46,357 nucleotides of DNA from Micavibrio sp. UBA1672 (GTDB lineage: Bacteria; Pseudomonadota; Alphaproteobacteria; Micavibrionales; Micavibrionaceae). The stretch is taken from assembly GCA_002320665.1 (NCBI GenBank), contig DCKO01000100.1, positions 1 to 46,357 on the forward strand, given 5' to 3'. The notes beneath the pieces were generated by a model. The model did no database searches. It was not told where the DNA came from and saw only the letters and a program-made list of their open reading frames with translations. This document shows, piece by piece, positions 1 through 9,093 of this stretch; position 1 is the stretch's first letter, and each line of letters starts with the position of its first letter. A program made the translations under genes and the position numbers.

Positions 1-1281
1 ATGTTTGTTGGTGTTGGCGCAAGCCGCGTACGCGACATGTTTGAGCAGGGTAAGAAAAACGCACCTTGTATTATCTTTATCGATGAGATTGATGCTGTTG
101 GTCGTCACCGCGGCGCAGGATATGGCGGCGGTAATGACGAGCGCGAGCAAACCCTAAACCAGCTTCTGGTCGAGATGGATGGTTTCGAATCCAATGAAGG
201 GGTTATCATTCTTGCAGCAACAAACCGCCCAGATGTACTTGATCCCGCTCTTCTTAGGCCTGGGCGTTTTGACCGTCAGATTGCCGTGCCTTTGCCGGAT
301 GTAAAAGGCCGTGAAGCAATTTTGAATGTGCACATCAAGAAAGTACCTTTGGCTAATAATGTTGATGTCTCTGTCATCGCGCGCGGTACACCGGGTTTTT
401 CCGGCGCTGAGCTGGCTAATCTGGTAAACGAAGCTGCTCTGTTGGCTGCGCGTCGCAATAAGCGCGTGATCGGTATGGATGATCTCGAAGAAGCCAAAGA
501 CAAAGTTATGATGGGTGCTGAGCGTCGCTCTATGGCGATGAATGAAGAGGAAAAGAAACTCACAGCCTATCACGAAGCAGGGCATGCACTTGTAACACTC
601 CATGAACCGGAATCTGACCCTATCCACAAGGCTACTATTGTTCCACGTGGGCAGGCTTTGGGGATGGTGATGCGCTTGCCGGAAGGGGATCGCTACAGCT
701 ATTCCCTTGCTAAAATGCGGGCTAATCTCTCTGTCGGGATGGGTGGACGCGTCGCCGAAGAAGTGATCTTCGGTAAAGACTTTGTAACCAACGGTGCATC
801 CGGCGATATCCAGCAAGTCAGCTCTATGGCACGTGCCATGGTCATGCAATGGGGGCTTAGCGAAGAAATCGGGATGGTGAATTTCGGCGATGACCAGAAT
901 AGCTATCACCCCAGACGTATTTCTGAAGCCATGGAAAATAAAATTGATGTGGAAGTGCGCCGTTTTATTGATGAGGCCTATGAGCAAGCAAAAAAGATTA
1001 TCACAGAAAATATTGATGATTTGCACAAGATTGCAAAAGCCCTCCTTGAGTATGAATTGCTTTCCGGTGATGAGATTAAGGCTATCTTAAGAGATGAAGC
1101 CATTATCCGTGACAACCCGAGTGACACAGTCATCAAGCCGCGTTCATCCGTGCCGACAAGTGCACCTTCGGAGCCTAAAGAAAAGGAAAAAGATCAACCT
1201 GAAGCCAAGGCAAAGGATGCATCTAAAGATAAGGATGAGAAGAAAAAAGCCGCTAAGCCTAAAAATAAAAAGGAAGATTAG
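1..1281 (+). CDS. ftsH: ATP-dependent zinc metalloprotease FtsH (5' truncated by window edge)
   Basis: Membrane-bound AAA+ protease that degrades unneeded or misfolded membrane and short-lived cytosolic proteins. The visible 426 residues begin inside the AAA domain, just after where Walker A would lie; the ATG at base 1 is an internal methionine, since FtsH proteins read MFVGVGASRVRDMF here. Seen in order: Walker B FIDEID (26-31), the second region of homology with TNRPDVLDPALLRPGRFDR (74-92), the zinc motif HEAGH (191-195), and the GASGDI segment with the likely third zinc ligand Asp268. The last 40 or so residues form a highly charged Lys/Glu/Asp tail. The gene is convergent with the next one, with only 5 bases between them and no obvious terminator. 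The missing part (two N-terminal membrane segments and Walker A) lies outside the window. Confidence 0.97.
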   Translation: MFVGVGASRVRDMFEQGKKNAPCIIFIDEIDAVGRHRGAGYGGGNDEREQTLNQLLVEMDGFESNEGVIILAATNRPDVLDPALLRPGRFDRQIAVPLPDVKGREAILNVHIKKVPLANNVDVSVIARGTPGFSGAELANLVNEAALLAARRNKRVIGMDDLEEAKDKVMMGAERRSMAMNEEEKKLTAYHEAGHALVTLHEPESDPIHKATIVPRGQALGMVMRLPEGDRYSYSLAKMRANLSVGMGGRVAEEVIFGKDFVTNGASGDIQQVSSMARAMVMQWGLSEEIGMVNFGDDQNSYHPRRISEAMENKIDVEVRRFIDEAYEQAKKIITENIDDLHKIAKALLEYELLSGDEIKAILRDEAIIRDNPSDTVIKPRSSVPTSAPSEPKEKEKDQPEAKAKDASKDKDEKKKAAKPKNKKED

Positions 1282-1286
1282 GTTTA

Positions 1287-2183
1287 CTACATCCAGATCT
1301 GGACAATGTCAGATTCAGGAACTCTCGGCTTGGACTTGCTTTCCCATGGTGCCATGATCTCCTGAATATTTGGCTGTGAGAGGACATGGTTGATACCTTC
1401 ACCTATGTATCTTGCCATATCGGTACGCTTTTTAGGCGTATCAATCAGATCGCTTCTGATTTCAACACCCAGATATTGCACCTTGTTACGGGATTGGATG
1501 TCATGCGCCACATTATTCGGCCGTTCGGCAACTTTATATGGTTTGCCCGATACAAAGTGATAGGGGGCATCTTCTTTTCTTAGGAAATCTTCAAATGCTT
1601 CTGAAAAAGGCGTCTTCTCGCAACGTATAGTGCTGATACCAACATCACATCGGCTCATAGGGCAGCCCTGCCAAGTGGGTGAAAAGCTATGAATATCCAA
1701 CTTTATAACGCCGCCATGTTTTGCTCGTGTCTCGTCTATCAGATCGGCAACAGCATCGTGATAAGGCCAGTGTATTGCTTTAATGCGTTGTGCCATCTCA
1801 CGTTCGGATAAATTCATATTCCCGATAATTTTTATATCTGAATACTCGGATGAACTCGTCAAAATTGACGCATCACCCATAGCATTTAAATCCGTCACAA
1901 GACGCGAATAATTAGCAGAAATAAAATTGGCATTCGGGTATTCGGTTTGCAAAGCCTCAAAGAGCTCAGCTGCATAAAGATCGTGGCTCTCATGGGCCTG
2001 CAAGAACCAGTCTTTATCCATACCCAAATAGGGCGGCAAAGACTTTGGAACATCAATACCATTATGCGGCCCTGTGAAAATAACAGGGCTAATATTCCTT
2101 ATGACTGTAAATGCCGATTTTTCATCTTCCGACAGGAAAGGTATTGTTTGCACTTCTCTAGTAAAACGCTCTTGTATCGCCAT
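1287..2183 (-). CDS. N-formylglutamate amidohydrolase family protein
   Basis: A 298-residue protein of the N-formylglutamate amidohydrolase (FGase) family, whose best known members hydrolyse N-formyl-L-glutamate to glutamate and formate in histidine breakdown. Family signatures seen are the N-terminal IFTGPHNGIDVP segment, the AHESHDLYA stretch, NYSRLVTDLN, and the central IKLDIHSFSP segment. The frame stays open to a TTG six bases upstream; the ATG at 2183 (MAIQERF) is preferred although no strong ribosome site is visible. No other histidine-degradation gene is nearby, so the real substrate is uncertain; many alphaproteobacterial homologues act on other N-formyl or amide compounds. The gene is convergent with ftsH and divergent from glmM. 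Confidence 0.85.
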   Translation of the reverse strand: MAIQERFTREVQTIPFLSEDEKSAFTVIRNISPVIFTGPHNGIDVPKSLPPYLGMDKDWFLQAHESHDLYAAELFEALQTEYPNANFISANYSRLVTDLNAMGDASILTSSSEYSDIKIIGNMNLSEREMAQRIKAIHWPYHDAVADLIDETRAKHGGVIKLDIHSFSPTWQGCPMSRCDVGISTIRCEKTPFSEAFEDFLRKEDAPYHFVSGKPYKVAERPNNVAHDIQSRNKVQYLGVEIRSDLIDTPKKRTDMARYIGEGINHVLSQPNIQEIMAPWESKSKPRVPESDIVQIWM

Positions 2184-2289
2184 TATCAACCCAGACTCAT
2201 ATTTATATTATATGATTTTTTTCTTAACAAGAATATAGAGCATAATTCTGGACTTGTAAAACTTTATGCGCCGCCATAAAGTGCAAGAT

Positions 2290-3669
2290 ATGTCTAATAA
2301 GGATCAACAAAGTAAAAAATATTTCGGTACAGACGGAATAAGGGGCCAAGCCAACACGCATCCCATGACCGCGGAAATGGCGCTAAAAGTTGCGATGGCA
2401 ACAGCCAGTGTCTTGCGCACAGCGCGTGGCGGTAAGCATATGGATCGCGTGGTTATCGGCAAAGACACAAGGCTTTCCGGTTATATGTTGGAACAGGCGA
2501 TGAGTGCAGGCTTTGTATCTATGGGTATGGATGCTATCTTGATTGGTCCTATTCCAACTCCCGGCATTGCAAAGCTAACGCGGTCTTTGCGGGCAGATGT
2601 TGGTGTTATGATTTCGGCCTCCCATAATTCCTATGAAGATAATGGCATCAAGCTTTTCGGGCCGGATGGTTATAAGCTTGCCGACGAAATAGAGAAGAAA
2701 ATTGAAGACAAAATTGATGCAGATCTGACAGAAGAATTAAGTCCGCCCGAAGAGATCGGAAAGGCTAATCGTCTGGATGATGCGCTAGGGCGTTATATTG
2801 AATCTCTAAAACGCTCTATCCCGCGCAGAGGAACTCTGGAGGGCTTGAAAGTTGTAGTTGATTGCGCGAATGGTGCAGCCTATAAAGTGGCACCTCAGGT
2901 CCTTTGGGAACTGGAGGTTGATGTGATTGCTATTGGTGATAAGCCAAATGGTAAAAACATTAATGATGGTTTTGGCGCTACGGCAACTGGCCATTTACAA
3001 GAAGCTGTTGTTGATTACGGCGCAGATGTCGGGATAGCTCTGGATGGTGATGCTGATCGCTTGATTATGGTCAATGAAAAGGGCGATAAAGTTGATGGTG
3101 ACCAGATCATGGCAGCTATGGCACTATGGTTCAAAGAGCAGGAATTGCTCAAAGGCGGGGGGCTGGTAGCCACTGTGATGTCAAATCTAGGTCTTGAAAG
3201 ATTAATGATGCAAAATGGTTTGACGCTAGAGCGCACGGCTGTCGGGGATCGCTATGTCGTCGAATATATGCGTGAAAATGGCTATAATTTGGGCGGAGAA
3301 CAATCTGGCCATATTGTTATGGGCGATTATGCCACCACAGGAGATGGTTTGCTTGCTGCGCTACAGATTCTAAGTATTTTAAAACATAAAGAACAAACAG
3401 CAAGCGAGGCGCTTAATATATTTGAGCCATGCCCGCAGTTTCTAAAGAATGTAAGGTTTTTCGGTGAGAATCCAATTTATAACGAATCGGTTCGTATGAA
3501 AATTGAAGAGGCCCAAAAAGGCTTCGCTGATAAAGGGCGTATTTTAGTGCGTCCGTCCGGCACAGAGCCTTTAGTTCGTGTTATGGCAGAGGGCGATGAT
3601 AGTGATTTGGTGCGCAATATTGTCGATGATGTGTGCGAAGTTATTGAAAAAGCAGTCGAAGCAGGGTAA
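2290..3669 (+). CDS. glmM: Phosphoglucosamine mutase GlmM
   Basis: Converts glucosamine-6-phosphate to glucosamine-1-phosphate, the step feeding UDP-GlcNAc synthesis for peptidoglycan and lipopolysaccharide. The protein starts close to the family-typical KKYFGTDGIRG. The active-site loop ISASHNSYEDNGIK carries the phosphoserine (Ser111 from this start), the metal loop DGDADRL is at about 252-258, and the phosphate-binding RPSGTEPLVRV lies near residue 425. Length of 459 residues is normal. An in-frame ATG at 2266 would add eight residues (MRRHKVQD) not typical of the family, so 2290 is preferred. It lies one gene away from ftsH, a common alphaproteobacterial arrangement, here interrupted by a reversed amidohydrolase gene. 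Confidence 0.96.
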   Translation: MSNKDQQSKKYFGTDGIRGQANTHPMTAEMALKVAMATASVLRTARGGKHMDRVVIGKDTRLSGYMLEQAMSAGFVSMGMDAILIGPIPTPGIAKLTRSLRADVGVMISASHNSYEDNGIKLFGPDGYKLADEIEKKIEDKIDADLTEELSPPEEIGKANRLDDALGRYIESLKRSIPRRGTLEGLKVVVDCANGAAYKVAPQVLWELEVDVIAIGDKPNGKNINDGFGATATGHLQEAVVDYGADVGIALDGDADRLIMVNEKGDKVDGDQIMAAMALWFKEQELLKGGGLVATVMSNLGLERLMMQNGLTLERTAVGDRYVVEYMRENGYNLGGEQSGHIVMGDYATTGDGLLAALQILSILKHKEQTASEALNIFEPCPQFLKNVRFFGENPIYNESVRMKIEEAQKGFADKGRILVRPSGTEPLVRVMAEGDDSDLVRNIVDDVCEVIEKAVEAG

Positions 3670-3714
3670 TGTCGCTTCCGTTTGAAGCAAGTAAATGAAA
3701 TGAGCTAAGTGACA

Positions 3715-4872
3715 ATGAGTGGACAAAGCGATAATCCGGCCCTGCTGCCTAAGGGCTTTGCTGATCTTTTGCCGCCCGAAGCTGAAGGTGAGGCACGCTC
3801 GATTCTTACGCTTATGAAACTTTTTAAAAAATTTGGCTATGAGCGTGTAAAACCCCCCTTGGTAGAATTCGAAGACAGCCTTGTATCACCTGGGCCAGGC
3901 GTTCGCCATGCGACCGATACATTTCGGGTTATGGACCCGCTTTCAACGCGCATGTTAGGGCTTCGCTCTGATTTGACAGCACAAATCGCTCGTCTTGTCA
4001 CCACACGTTTTGATGATAATGATATGCCGATCCGCATGACCTATGCAGGAGATGTCCTGCGTACCAAAGGTGGTCAACTGAGAACAACACGTCAATTCTG
4101 TCAGGTGGGCTGCGAGATTATTACTAATGACCTTAGCGTGAATGCAGATATAGAAATTTGCGTTTTATCAATTCTAGGCCTAAAGTCTTTGGGTATTCAA
4201 GACATCACGCTTGATCTTAATATTCCAAGATTCGTTGATATCTTGCTACAAGATCAAGCGGAAGACGAAAAGAAATCTATAAAAGAGGCTATTGATCGGC
4301 GTGATCAGGCTGCAATTAACGAAAAAAGTTTTAAATCGGCCGAATCAATAATTAAATTGATTGCTCTAAACGGGCAAGCAGATGAAAGTATTGAGATTCT
4401 TGAAAACGTCTCAAGTTATTTAAATATAAAAAAACAAATCCAGCATTTAAAAGAGTTCTACGCAGGGCTGATCCAGACTTTGAAAGATTATGAAGTTGAT
4501 GATATTTATGTTTCTATCGATGTATTAGAGCAAAGCGGTTTTGAATATCATAATACATTGGGCTTTACTTTGTTCTCTACGCAGGCGCGCGGTGAATTAG
4601 GTCGTGGAGGTGCATATAACATTGATAGCAAACATGATGGTAATACCAGAACTGGCCATGGGTTTACTCTATATATGGATACAATAGGGCGCAGTTGTTC
4701 TTATGATGAGGGTACAAAAAGAGTGTTCGTTCCCTTTTGTACAACATGGAAAGAAATAAAAGATTTGCAAGAACAGGACTTGATTGTTATCAGGGCTTTG
4801 TCAAAAGATAGTAAACCTACAAAAGCCTGTTCTCACCTTTTGGTTGATGGACAAATTGAGAAAATCAGCTAG
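3715..4872 (+). CDS. hisZ: ATP phosphoribosyltransferase regulatory subunit HisZ
   Basis: A class II histidyl-tRNA-synthetase-like protein of 385 residues, shorter than HisRS. The N-terminus LPKGFADLLPPEAEGEA, followed by a motif-2-like RMTYAGDVLRT and a late LGRGGAYN, matches HisZ, the regulatory partner of short-form HisG in the first step of histidine synthesis. The frame also offers GTG at 3709; ATG 3715 fits better. It sits 45 bases after glmM and 33 bases before purA. A hisZ-purA pair is a recurrent alphaproteobacterial arrangement, which supports HisZ over a true HisS. The C-terminal region lacks the length of a HisRS anticodon-binding domain. The short-form hisG is not in the window. 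Confidence 0.9.
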   Translation: MSGQSDNPALLPKGFADLLPPEAEGEARSILTLMKLFKKFGYERVKPPLVEFEDSLVSPGPGVRHATDTFRVMDPLSTRMLGLRSDLTAQIARLVTTRFDDNDMPIRMTYAGDVLRTKGGQLRTTRQFCQVGCEIITNDLSVNADIEICVLSILGLKSLGIQDITLDLNIPRFVDILLQDQAEDEKKSIKEAIDRRDQAAINEKSFKSAESIIKLIALNGQADESIEILENVSSYLNIKKQIQHLKEFYAGLIQTLKDYEVDDIYVSIDVLEQSGFEYHNTLGFTLFSTQARGELGRGGAYNIDSKHDGNTRTGHGFTLYMDTIGRSCSYDEGTKRVFVPFCTTWKEIKDLQEQDLIVIRALSKDSKPTKACSHLLVDGQIEKIS

Positions 4873-4905
4873 AAGTAATAGCCAAGAAAGAAAGAGGAGT
4901 TTCTT

Positions 4906-6198
4906 ATGAGCAATGTCGCAGTGATCGGTTCCCAGTGGGGTGATGAAGGAAAAGGCAAGATTGTCGATTGGCTTTCATCTCGCGCAGATGTTGTCGTGCG
5001 TTTTCAAGGCGGGCATAATGCTGGGCATACTCTGGTTATTGATGGTGTAGAGTATAAGCTAAACTTATTGCCTTCAGGAATCGTAAGACAGGGTAAGCTT
5101 TCCATTATTGGTAATGGTGTTGTTGTAAATCCGTGGTGTTTGCTTAAGGAAATCGAAACACTCAAGGAAAAGGGTGTTCGCATTAAGCCGGAAAACCTTA
5201 TGCTGGCGGAGAATGCAAATTTAATTTTGCCAGTCCACCAAGCTTTGGATCAGGCCATGGAGATCACACGTGGTCAAAATAAAATAGGAACAACCAATCG
5301 CGGGATTGGTCCATGCTACGAAGATAAGGTAGCGCGTCGCGGTATCCGCGTTTGTGACCTTTATCATCCTGAGCTTTTAAAGGAAAAACTCACCAAGATG
5401 ATGTTTCATCACAATATTTTGCTAAAAGGTATGGGGGTTGATCCTGTCGATGTGGAAGCAACTTATGACAAGCTTATGGAGATATCGGCAGATATCTTGT
5501 CCTATACTGGTGTTGTCTGGAAAGTTCTGGACGAGGCCCGAAGCGAGAATAAAAAAATCCTTTTTGAAGGCGCGCAAGGCACAATGCTGGATATTGACCA
5601 CGGAACATATCCTTATGTCACCTCATCAAATACAGTTTCATCTCAGGCTGCTGCGGGTTCAGGTGTTGGCCCTGATGCTGTAAAATTTGTTCTGGGTATC
5701 ACTAAGGCCTATACAACGCGCGTTGGAACTGGGCCTTTCCCGACCGAGCAGGATAATGAAGTTGGCCAGCGTTTGGGAGAAAGAGGTAAGGAATTTGGTA
5801 CAAATACAGGTCGCAAGCGTCGCTGTGGCTGGTTTGACGCCGTTATGGTTCGTCAAGCAGCCAAAATCAATGGTATGAGTGGCATAGCTCTGACAAAGCT
5901 TGATGTGCTGGATGGTCTTGATGAAATTAAAATTTGCGTCGGTTACAAGCTAGGCGATAAGGAAATAAATCACTGCCCGTCTTCACAAATAGAACAAGCC
6001 GAGGTCGAGCCAATTTATGAAACCGTAGAAGGTTGGAGCGAAAGTACTTATGGCGCCAGAAGCTGGGCAGAACTTCCTGCGCAAGCTGTTAAATATGTAC
6101 GCCGTATTGAGGAATTAATCAACACGCCTGTTACTTTACTATCAACCAGCCCGGAACGTGATGACACGATTTTAATGCATGATCCTTTCGTGGATTAA
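4906..6198 (+). CDS. purA: Adenylosuccinate synthetase PurA
   Basis: Joins IMP and aspartate with GTP to make adenylosuccinate, the first committed step to AMP. The protein begins with the typical N-terminus holding QWGDEGKGK, the phosphate loop with the catalytic Asp, then FQGGHNAGHTL. Further on come the GTTNRGIGP loop, the LFEGAQGTMLDIDHGTYPYVTSS signature, and RVGTGPFPTE. Length of 430 residues is normal. A clear Shine-Dalgarno AGAGGAG lies just upstream of the ATG. It is probably co-transcribed with hisZ. Confidence 0.97.
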   Translation: MSNVAVIGSQWGDEGKGKIVDWLSSRADVVVRFQGGHNAGHTLVIDGVEYKLNLLPSGIVRQGKLSIIGNGVVVNPWCLLKEIETLKEKGVRIKPENLMLAENANLILPVHQALDQAMEITRGQNKIGTTNRGIGPCYEDKVARRGIRVCDLYHPELLKEKLTKMMFHHNILLKGMGVDPVDVEATYDKLMEISADILSYTGVVWKVLDEARSENKKILFEGAQGTMLDIDHGTYPYVTSSNTVSSQAAAGSGVGPDAVKFVLGITKAYTTRVGTGPFPTEQDNEVGQRLGERGKEFGTNTGRKRRCGWFDAVMVRQAAKINGMSGIALTKLDVLDGLDEIKICVGYKLGDKEINHCPSSQIEQAEVEPIYETVEGWSESTYGARSWAELPAQAVKYVRRIEELINTPVTLLSTSPERDDTILMHDPFVD

Positions 6199-6325
6199 GA
6201 TAACTCATCACGAAGCAGTTAGTGGTTTTAGCCATATCTAGCGAGAGCGTTTTACTTTTCTGACGATTCCAATTAGAATTTACTATGTGAGTTCTTTTTG
6301 CATTCTTTTTTGTTATTCAAGCTCT

Positions 6326-6344
6326 GGTGTGTAGGAAGCACACC
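6326..6344 (+). promoter_or_regulatory. Small hairpin in the leader of the kinase-like gene
   Basis: The arms GGTGTG (6326-6331) and CACACC (6339-6344) enclose a 7-base loop containing AGGA, about 30 bases before the start of the kinase-like gene. No T-run follows, so it is not an intrinsic terminator. It may be a leader structure or chance. The rest of the 6199-6376 gap shows no gene and no convincing terminator for purA. Confidence 0.2.
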
Positions 6345-6376
6345 GCAATTCTTACTTCTGTATATTGGGAGGTCTT

Positions 6377-8422
6377 ATGGCTGAGGGGGATGTCGTAGAA
6401 ACATCGGCAGACAAACAAACAAACAAAAATATTGGTCATGTTGTTTTAAAACAAAATATAACCATAAACCCCGGAAAAAGATTGCCGATTTTTGATAATG
6501 GAACCTCATTGGCATATGAGGCAAAAAACAAAAATGGGGAAGTTTCTATCGCAATAATTTGTGATCCAAAGAATGTTGCTCGGCATACTCAAATTATTAC
6601 ATATAACTCTCTGATTGATACATCACTATTTCATATGATTGATCATGGAGTGGTGTTTTGGCCATTGGATAACGAGGAAAGACTTGTTTTTATATACCGT
6701 TGTTTATGCGATGCACCTATTGGTCAAGATTTAGAAGCTTCTAAAGCCAAATGGCGTACGGCGGATATTCAAAATGTTTTCATTAAGCCGATGGTACGTG
6801 CGATGGAAGAAATGCATACTCACAACTTTGTCCATGGATCTATCAGGCCCTCTAATATCTTTTTTTCTTCGGCGCGCCCCAAAGAGGCAGTTGTTTTAGG
6901 AGATTGTTTATCTGTGCAGTCCGGCGGTACACAGCCGGCTATCTATGAGCCAATTGACAGGGCAATGGCGCACCCTATGGCAAGAGGTGACGGTGCTCCA
7001 GCGCATGATATATATGCTTTTGGTGTGACACTAGTTATGTTGCTGCGCTCGAATAGTAATTTCGCCAAAATTACAGACGAGGAAATCACACGGCAAAAAG
7101 TTGAAAAAGGTAGTTATGTCGCTTTGGTAGGCCATGAACGTTTTCATTCAAATTTTTTAACACTTTTACGAGGTGTTTTGCATGATGATGAAAGTCAGCG
7201 TTGGGATATTGAAGAAATAAATTCTTGGGTGGATGGAGGCCGTTTATCTCCTCCTCAATTAAAGAGTAGAAAAAAAGCAACTAGACCGTTTCAATTTGCT
7301 GGCAAGAGTTATTACCATGCAACTTCATTGGCTTATGACCTTCATGTAAGTTTGGAAGAAGTGGCAGCAATTGTAAAAGATGATCAATTGGGGCAGTGGC
7401 TTGAAAAGTCACTGGGCAGCAAAGATATTTACGAGAAATATTGTGAAGCCTTGGTGCGCTGTGAAAAAAGAGCAAAAAACGACATTGATTTTCTCATGAG
7501 TAATATCAGAATGACATTGGCTCCTGATTTTCCAGTATATTACAAGGGGCTAACATTTTGTCCAGAGGGGCTGGGGGCTTATATAGCTTCACAAATGTAT
7601 CAAGAAAAAAGCATTGAAATCCCAATTGAAATTTTAACAAACACTCTTGCTTTATTTGCTTTAAGGCAAACTAAAACCCCTCGTATAACAACAACACAGA
7701 ATATAAAATCTCTGGATATTGCTCGTATTGAAACGCCTCAAAAAAGACTGGGCTCAGGGATAGAGAAAAGCATGTATTCCCTGTGCCCTGACTCAATTTG
7801 CCTAAGTCCAAAATTCAAAGGCCGTATTGTAAAAACCAAAAAAGACATGATGAGATGTTTTGAGAATTTAAGCGCAAAGGGCAATGCAATATCATTATTT
7901 TTAGATAACCATATCGTTTCGTATCTTTATGTTGTCGATTCCTCGGTTGTGGATCGTGCTGTTTACGATGTGGCATCTGATGACAAAGACGAACAAATTT
8001 TTGGAAACTTGCATTGTTTGGCCAATATACAAAAAGCAAACGGGCAATTATATCCAGCCATAGCAAAAGTTTTTATGGGAAGCATTGACGGCTTGATCAA
8101 GCGGTTTAACAATAAAAGCCTTAGGGAGCGTATTTCAAAATCTGTAGCAAAAGCAAGTGAGAAAGGTGATTTATATGATATGTACGAAATATTGAGTAAT
8201 CCCAATGTGTTGGCACGAGATAGTAAAGCTTTTGCGATAGTAAAGCGTGAATATGCAGCTTTAGAGAAGGAAAAACATTCATTAAAAGCGCAAATGGCTA
8301 ATAAAAAAACTTTTGGTGTTAAAAGGGGGCGTGATACTGCCGCGGTCTTTGCTTGGATTATTGCGACAATTGTCTCGGTCATGTTCGTTGTCGGTTTTTT
8401 AGGGGGGCGTGTATTATTCTGA
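6377..8422 (+). CDS. Protein-kinase-fold protein, probably a pseudokinase, with C-terminal membrane anchor
   Basis: A 681-residue protein with a kinase-like fold in its first 290 residues. Landmarks: the catalytic-loop equivalent VHGSIRPSNIFF (about 152-163), which matches HRDLKPxN in layout but has Ser where the catalytic Asp should be; GDC (175-177) in place of DFG; and HDIYAFGVTL (210-219), the helix-F motif. The strand that should hold the ATP lysine reads VSIAIICDP, without Lys. Key catalytic residues are therefore missing and activity is doubtful. The C-terminal half has no motif I recognise. A single membrane segment (about 658-678) ends the protein, putting the kinase-like part in the cytoplasm. 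The start is set by GGGAGG (6367-6372) before the ATG at 6377. It is followed closely by a small membrane protein and then the Tad locus. Confidence 0.75.
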   Translation: MAEGDVVETSADKQTNKNIGHVVLKQNITINPGKRLPIFDNGTSLAYEAKNKNGEVSIAIICDPKNVARHTQIITYNSLIDTSLFHMIDHGVVFWPLDNEERLVFIYRCLCDAPIGQDLEASKAKWRTADIQNVFIKPMVRAMEEMHTHNFVHGSIRPSNIFFSSARPKEAVVLGDCLSVQSGGTQPAIYEPIDRAMAHPMARGDGAPAHDIYAFGVTLVMLLRSNSNFAKITDEEITRQKVEKGSYVALVGHERFHSNFLTLLRGVLHDDESQRWDIEEINSWVDGGRLSPPQLKSRKKATRPFQFAGKSYYHATSLAYDLHVSLEEVAAIVKDDQLGQWLEKSLGSKDIYEKYCEALVRCEKRAKNDIDFLMSNIRMTLAPDFPVYYKGLTFCPEGLGAYIASQMYQEKSIEIPIEILTNTLALFALRQTKTPRITTTQNIKSLDIARIETPQKRLGSGIEKSMYSLCPDSICLSPKFKGRIVKTKKDMMRCFENLSAKGNAISLFLDNHIVSYLYVVDSSVVDRAVYDVASDDKDEQIFGNLHCLANIQKANGQLYPAIAKVFMGSIDGLIKRFNNKSLRERISKSVAKASEKGDLYDMYEILSNPNVLARDSKAFAIVKREYAALEKEKHSLKAQMANKKTFGVKRGRDTAAVFAWIIATIVSVMFVVGFLGGRVLF

Positions 8423-8452
8423 GATTCAAATTTGAACGTAAAGGATGCAATT

Positions 8453-8908
8453 TTGGCTAAAAAGAAGCTGAAAGGTAAGGGGCTTGGAGTAAGGGGTACG
8501 CTGTTTTTACTCTTTGTGATTATTGGCGGCTTGGTCTTTTTGCCGACATCAATGATATTATTTATTGGTATGTTGCCAACCATTGTAGCTTTATTCACTA
8601 GTGGAATTGCAACGCGAGCTAGAGTATCCACCATTGCGGCCTTGAATTTTACAGGCTGTGTGCCTTTCGTGTTTGAATTATGGTCTATGGGCAATGATTA
8701 TGAGATTAGCCTTGATATTATTACAACGCCCATGACAATTATTACAATATATGGCGCAGCAGCATTAGGCTATATTTTTGATTGGGTGGTTGTTGGTGTG
8801 GTCTCGGCATATATGTATCAAAGAGCAGATTTTCGTCTCAGAAAAATAGAAAAACGTCAGGCAATATTAGTAGAGGCCTGGGGAGAAAAAGTTAAAGCAG
8901 GACGCTAA
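8453..8908 (+). CDS. Small multi-pass membrane protein, unknown function
   Basis: A 151-residue protein with a basic N-terminus (AKKKLKGKGLGVRG) and about three to four hydrophobic segments (roughly 15-35, 38-55, 64-80 and 98-125), then a charged cytoplasmic-looking tail. I do not recognise a family. The start is probably the TTG at 8453, because AAGGA (8441-8445) sits seven bases before it; a TTG at 8432 has no such site. It follows the pseudokinase gene by 30 bases and precedes a terminator, so the two look like one transcription unit and may form a membrane complex (inference). Confidence 0.7.
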   Translation: MAKKKLKGKGLGVRGTLFLLFVIIGGLVFLPTSMILFIGMLPTIVALFTSGIATRARVSTIAALNFTGCVPFVFELWSMGNDYEISLDIITTPMTIITIYGAAALGYIFDWVVVGVVSAYMYQRADFRLRKIEKRQAILVEAWGEKVKAGR

Positions 8909-8992
8909 ATTAAGAGTTTCTTTACTGTTTATTACGTAAAATTAAAATTGCGAGGAAATTTATTTCCAAACAGGCCTTTGGGTTTGGGGTGC

Positions 8993-9012
8993 AGCGGGTA
9001 ACCGCTTTTTTT
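8993..9012 (+). terminator. Intrinsic terminator after the pseudokinase/membrane-protein pair
   Basis: The stem AGCGG (8993-8997) and CCGCT (9002-9006) closes on a GTAA loop and is followed by seven T. It separates the upstream pair from the Tad minor-pilin genes. Confidence 0.7.
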
Positions 9013-9093
9013 GTGCCAAAAAACAAGAACAAATACGTACTAAATATAGATAAAAATTAAAATAAATTTATCAGGATCGTGGGAAGTTTAGAA

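Noticed and set aside
154..1026. Long open frame (290 codons) antisense to ftsH
   Set aside because: It is a shadow of the strongly conserved FtsH frame; its translation shows no motif.
7963..8694. Open frame of 243 codons antisense to the pseudokinase and membrane protein genes
   Set aside because: It spans two plus-strand genes with real motifs and ribosome sites; its translation is low-complexity and motif-free.
9057..9071. TTAA-N7-TTAT, near-match to a CtrA box before tadE
   Set aside because: It is in a very AT-rich stretch only about 22 bases before the start codon, a poor place for an activator site, and is one base off consensus.
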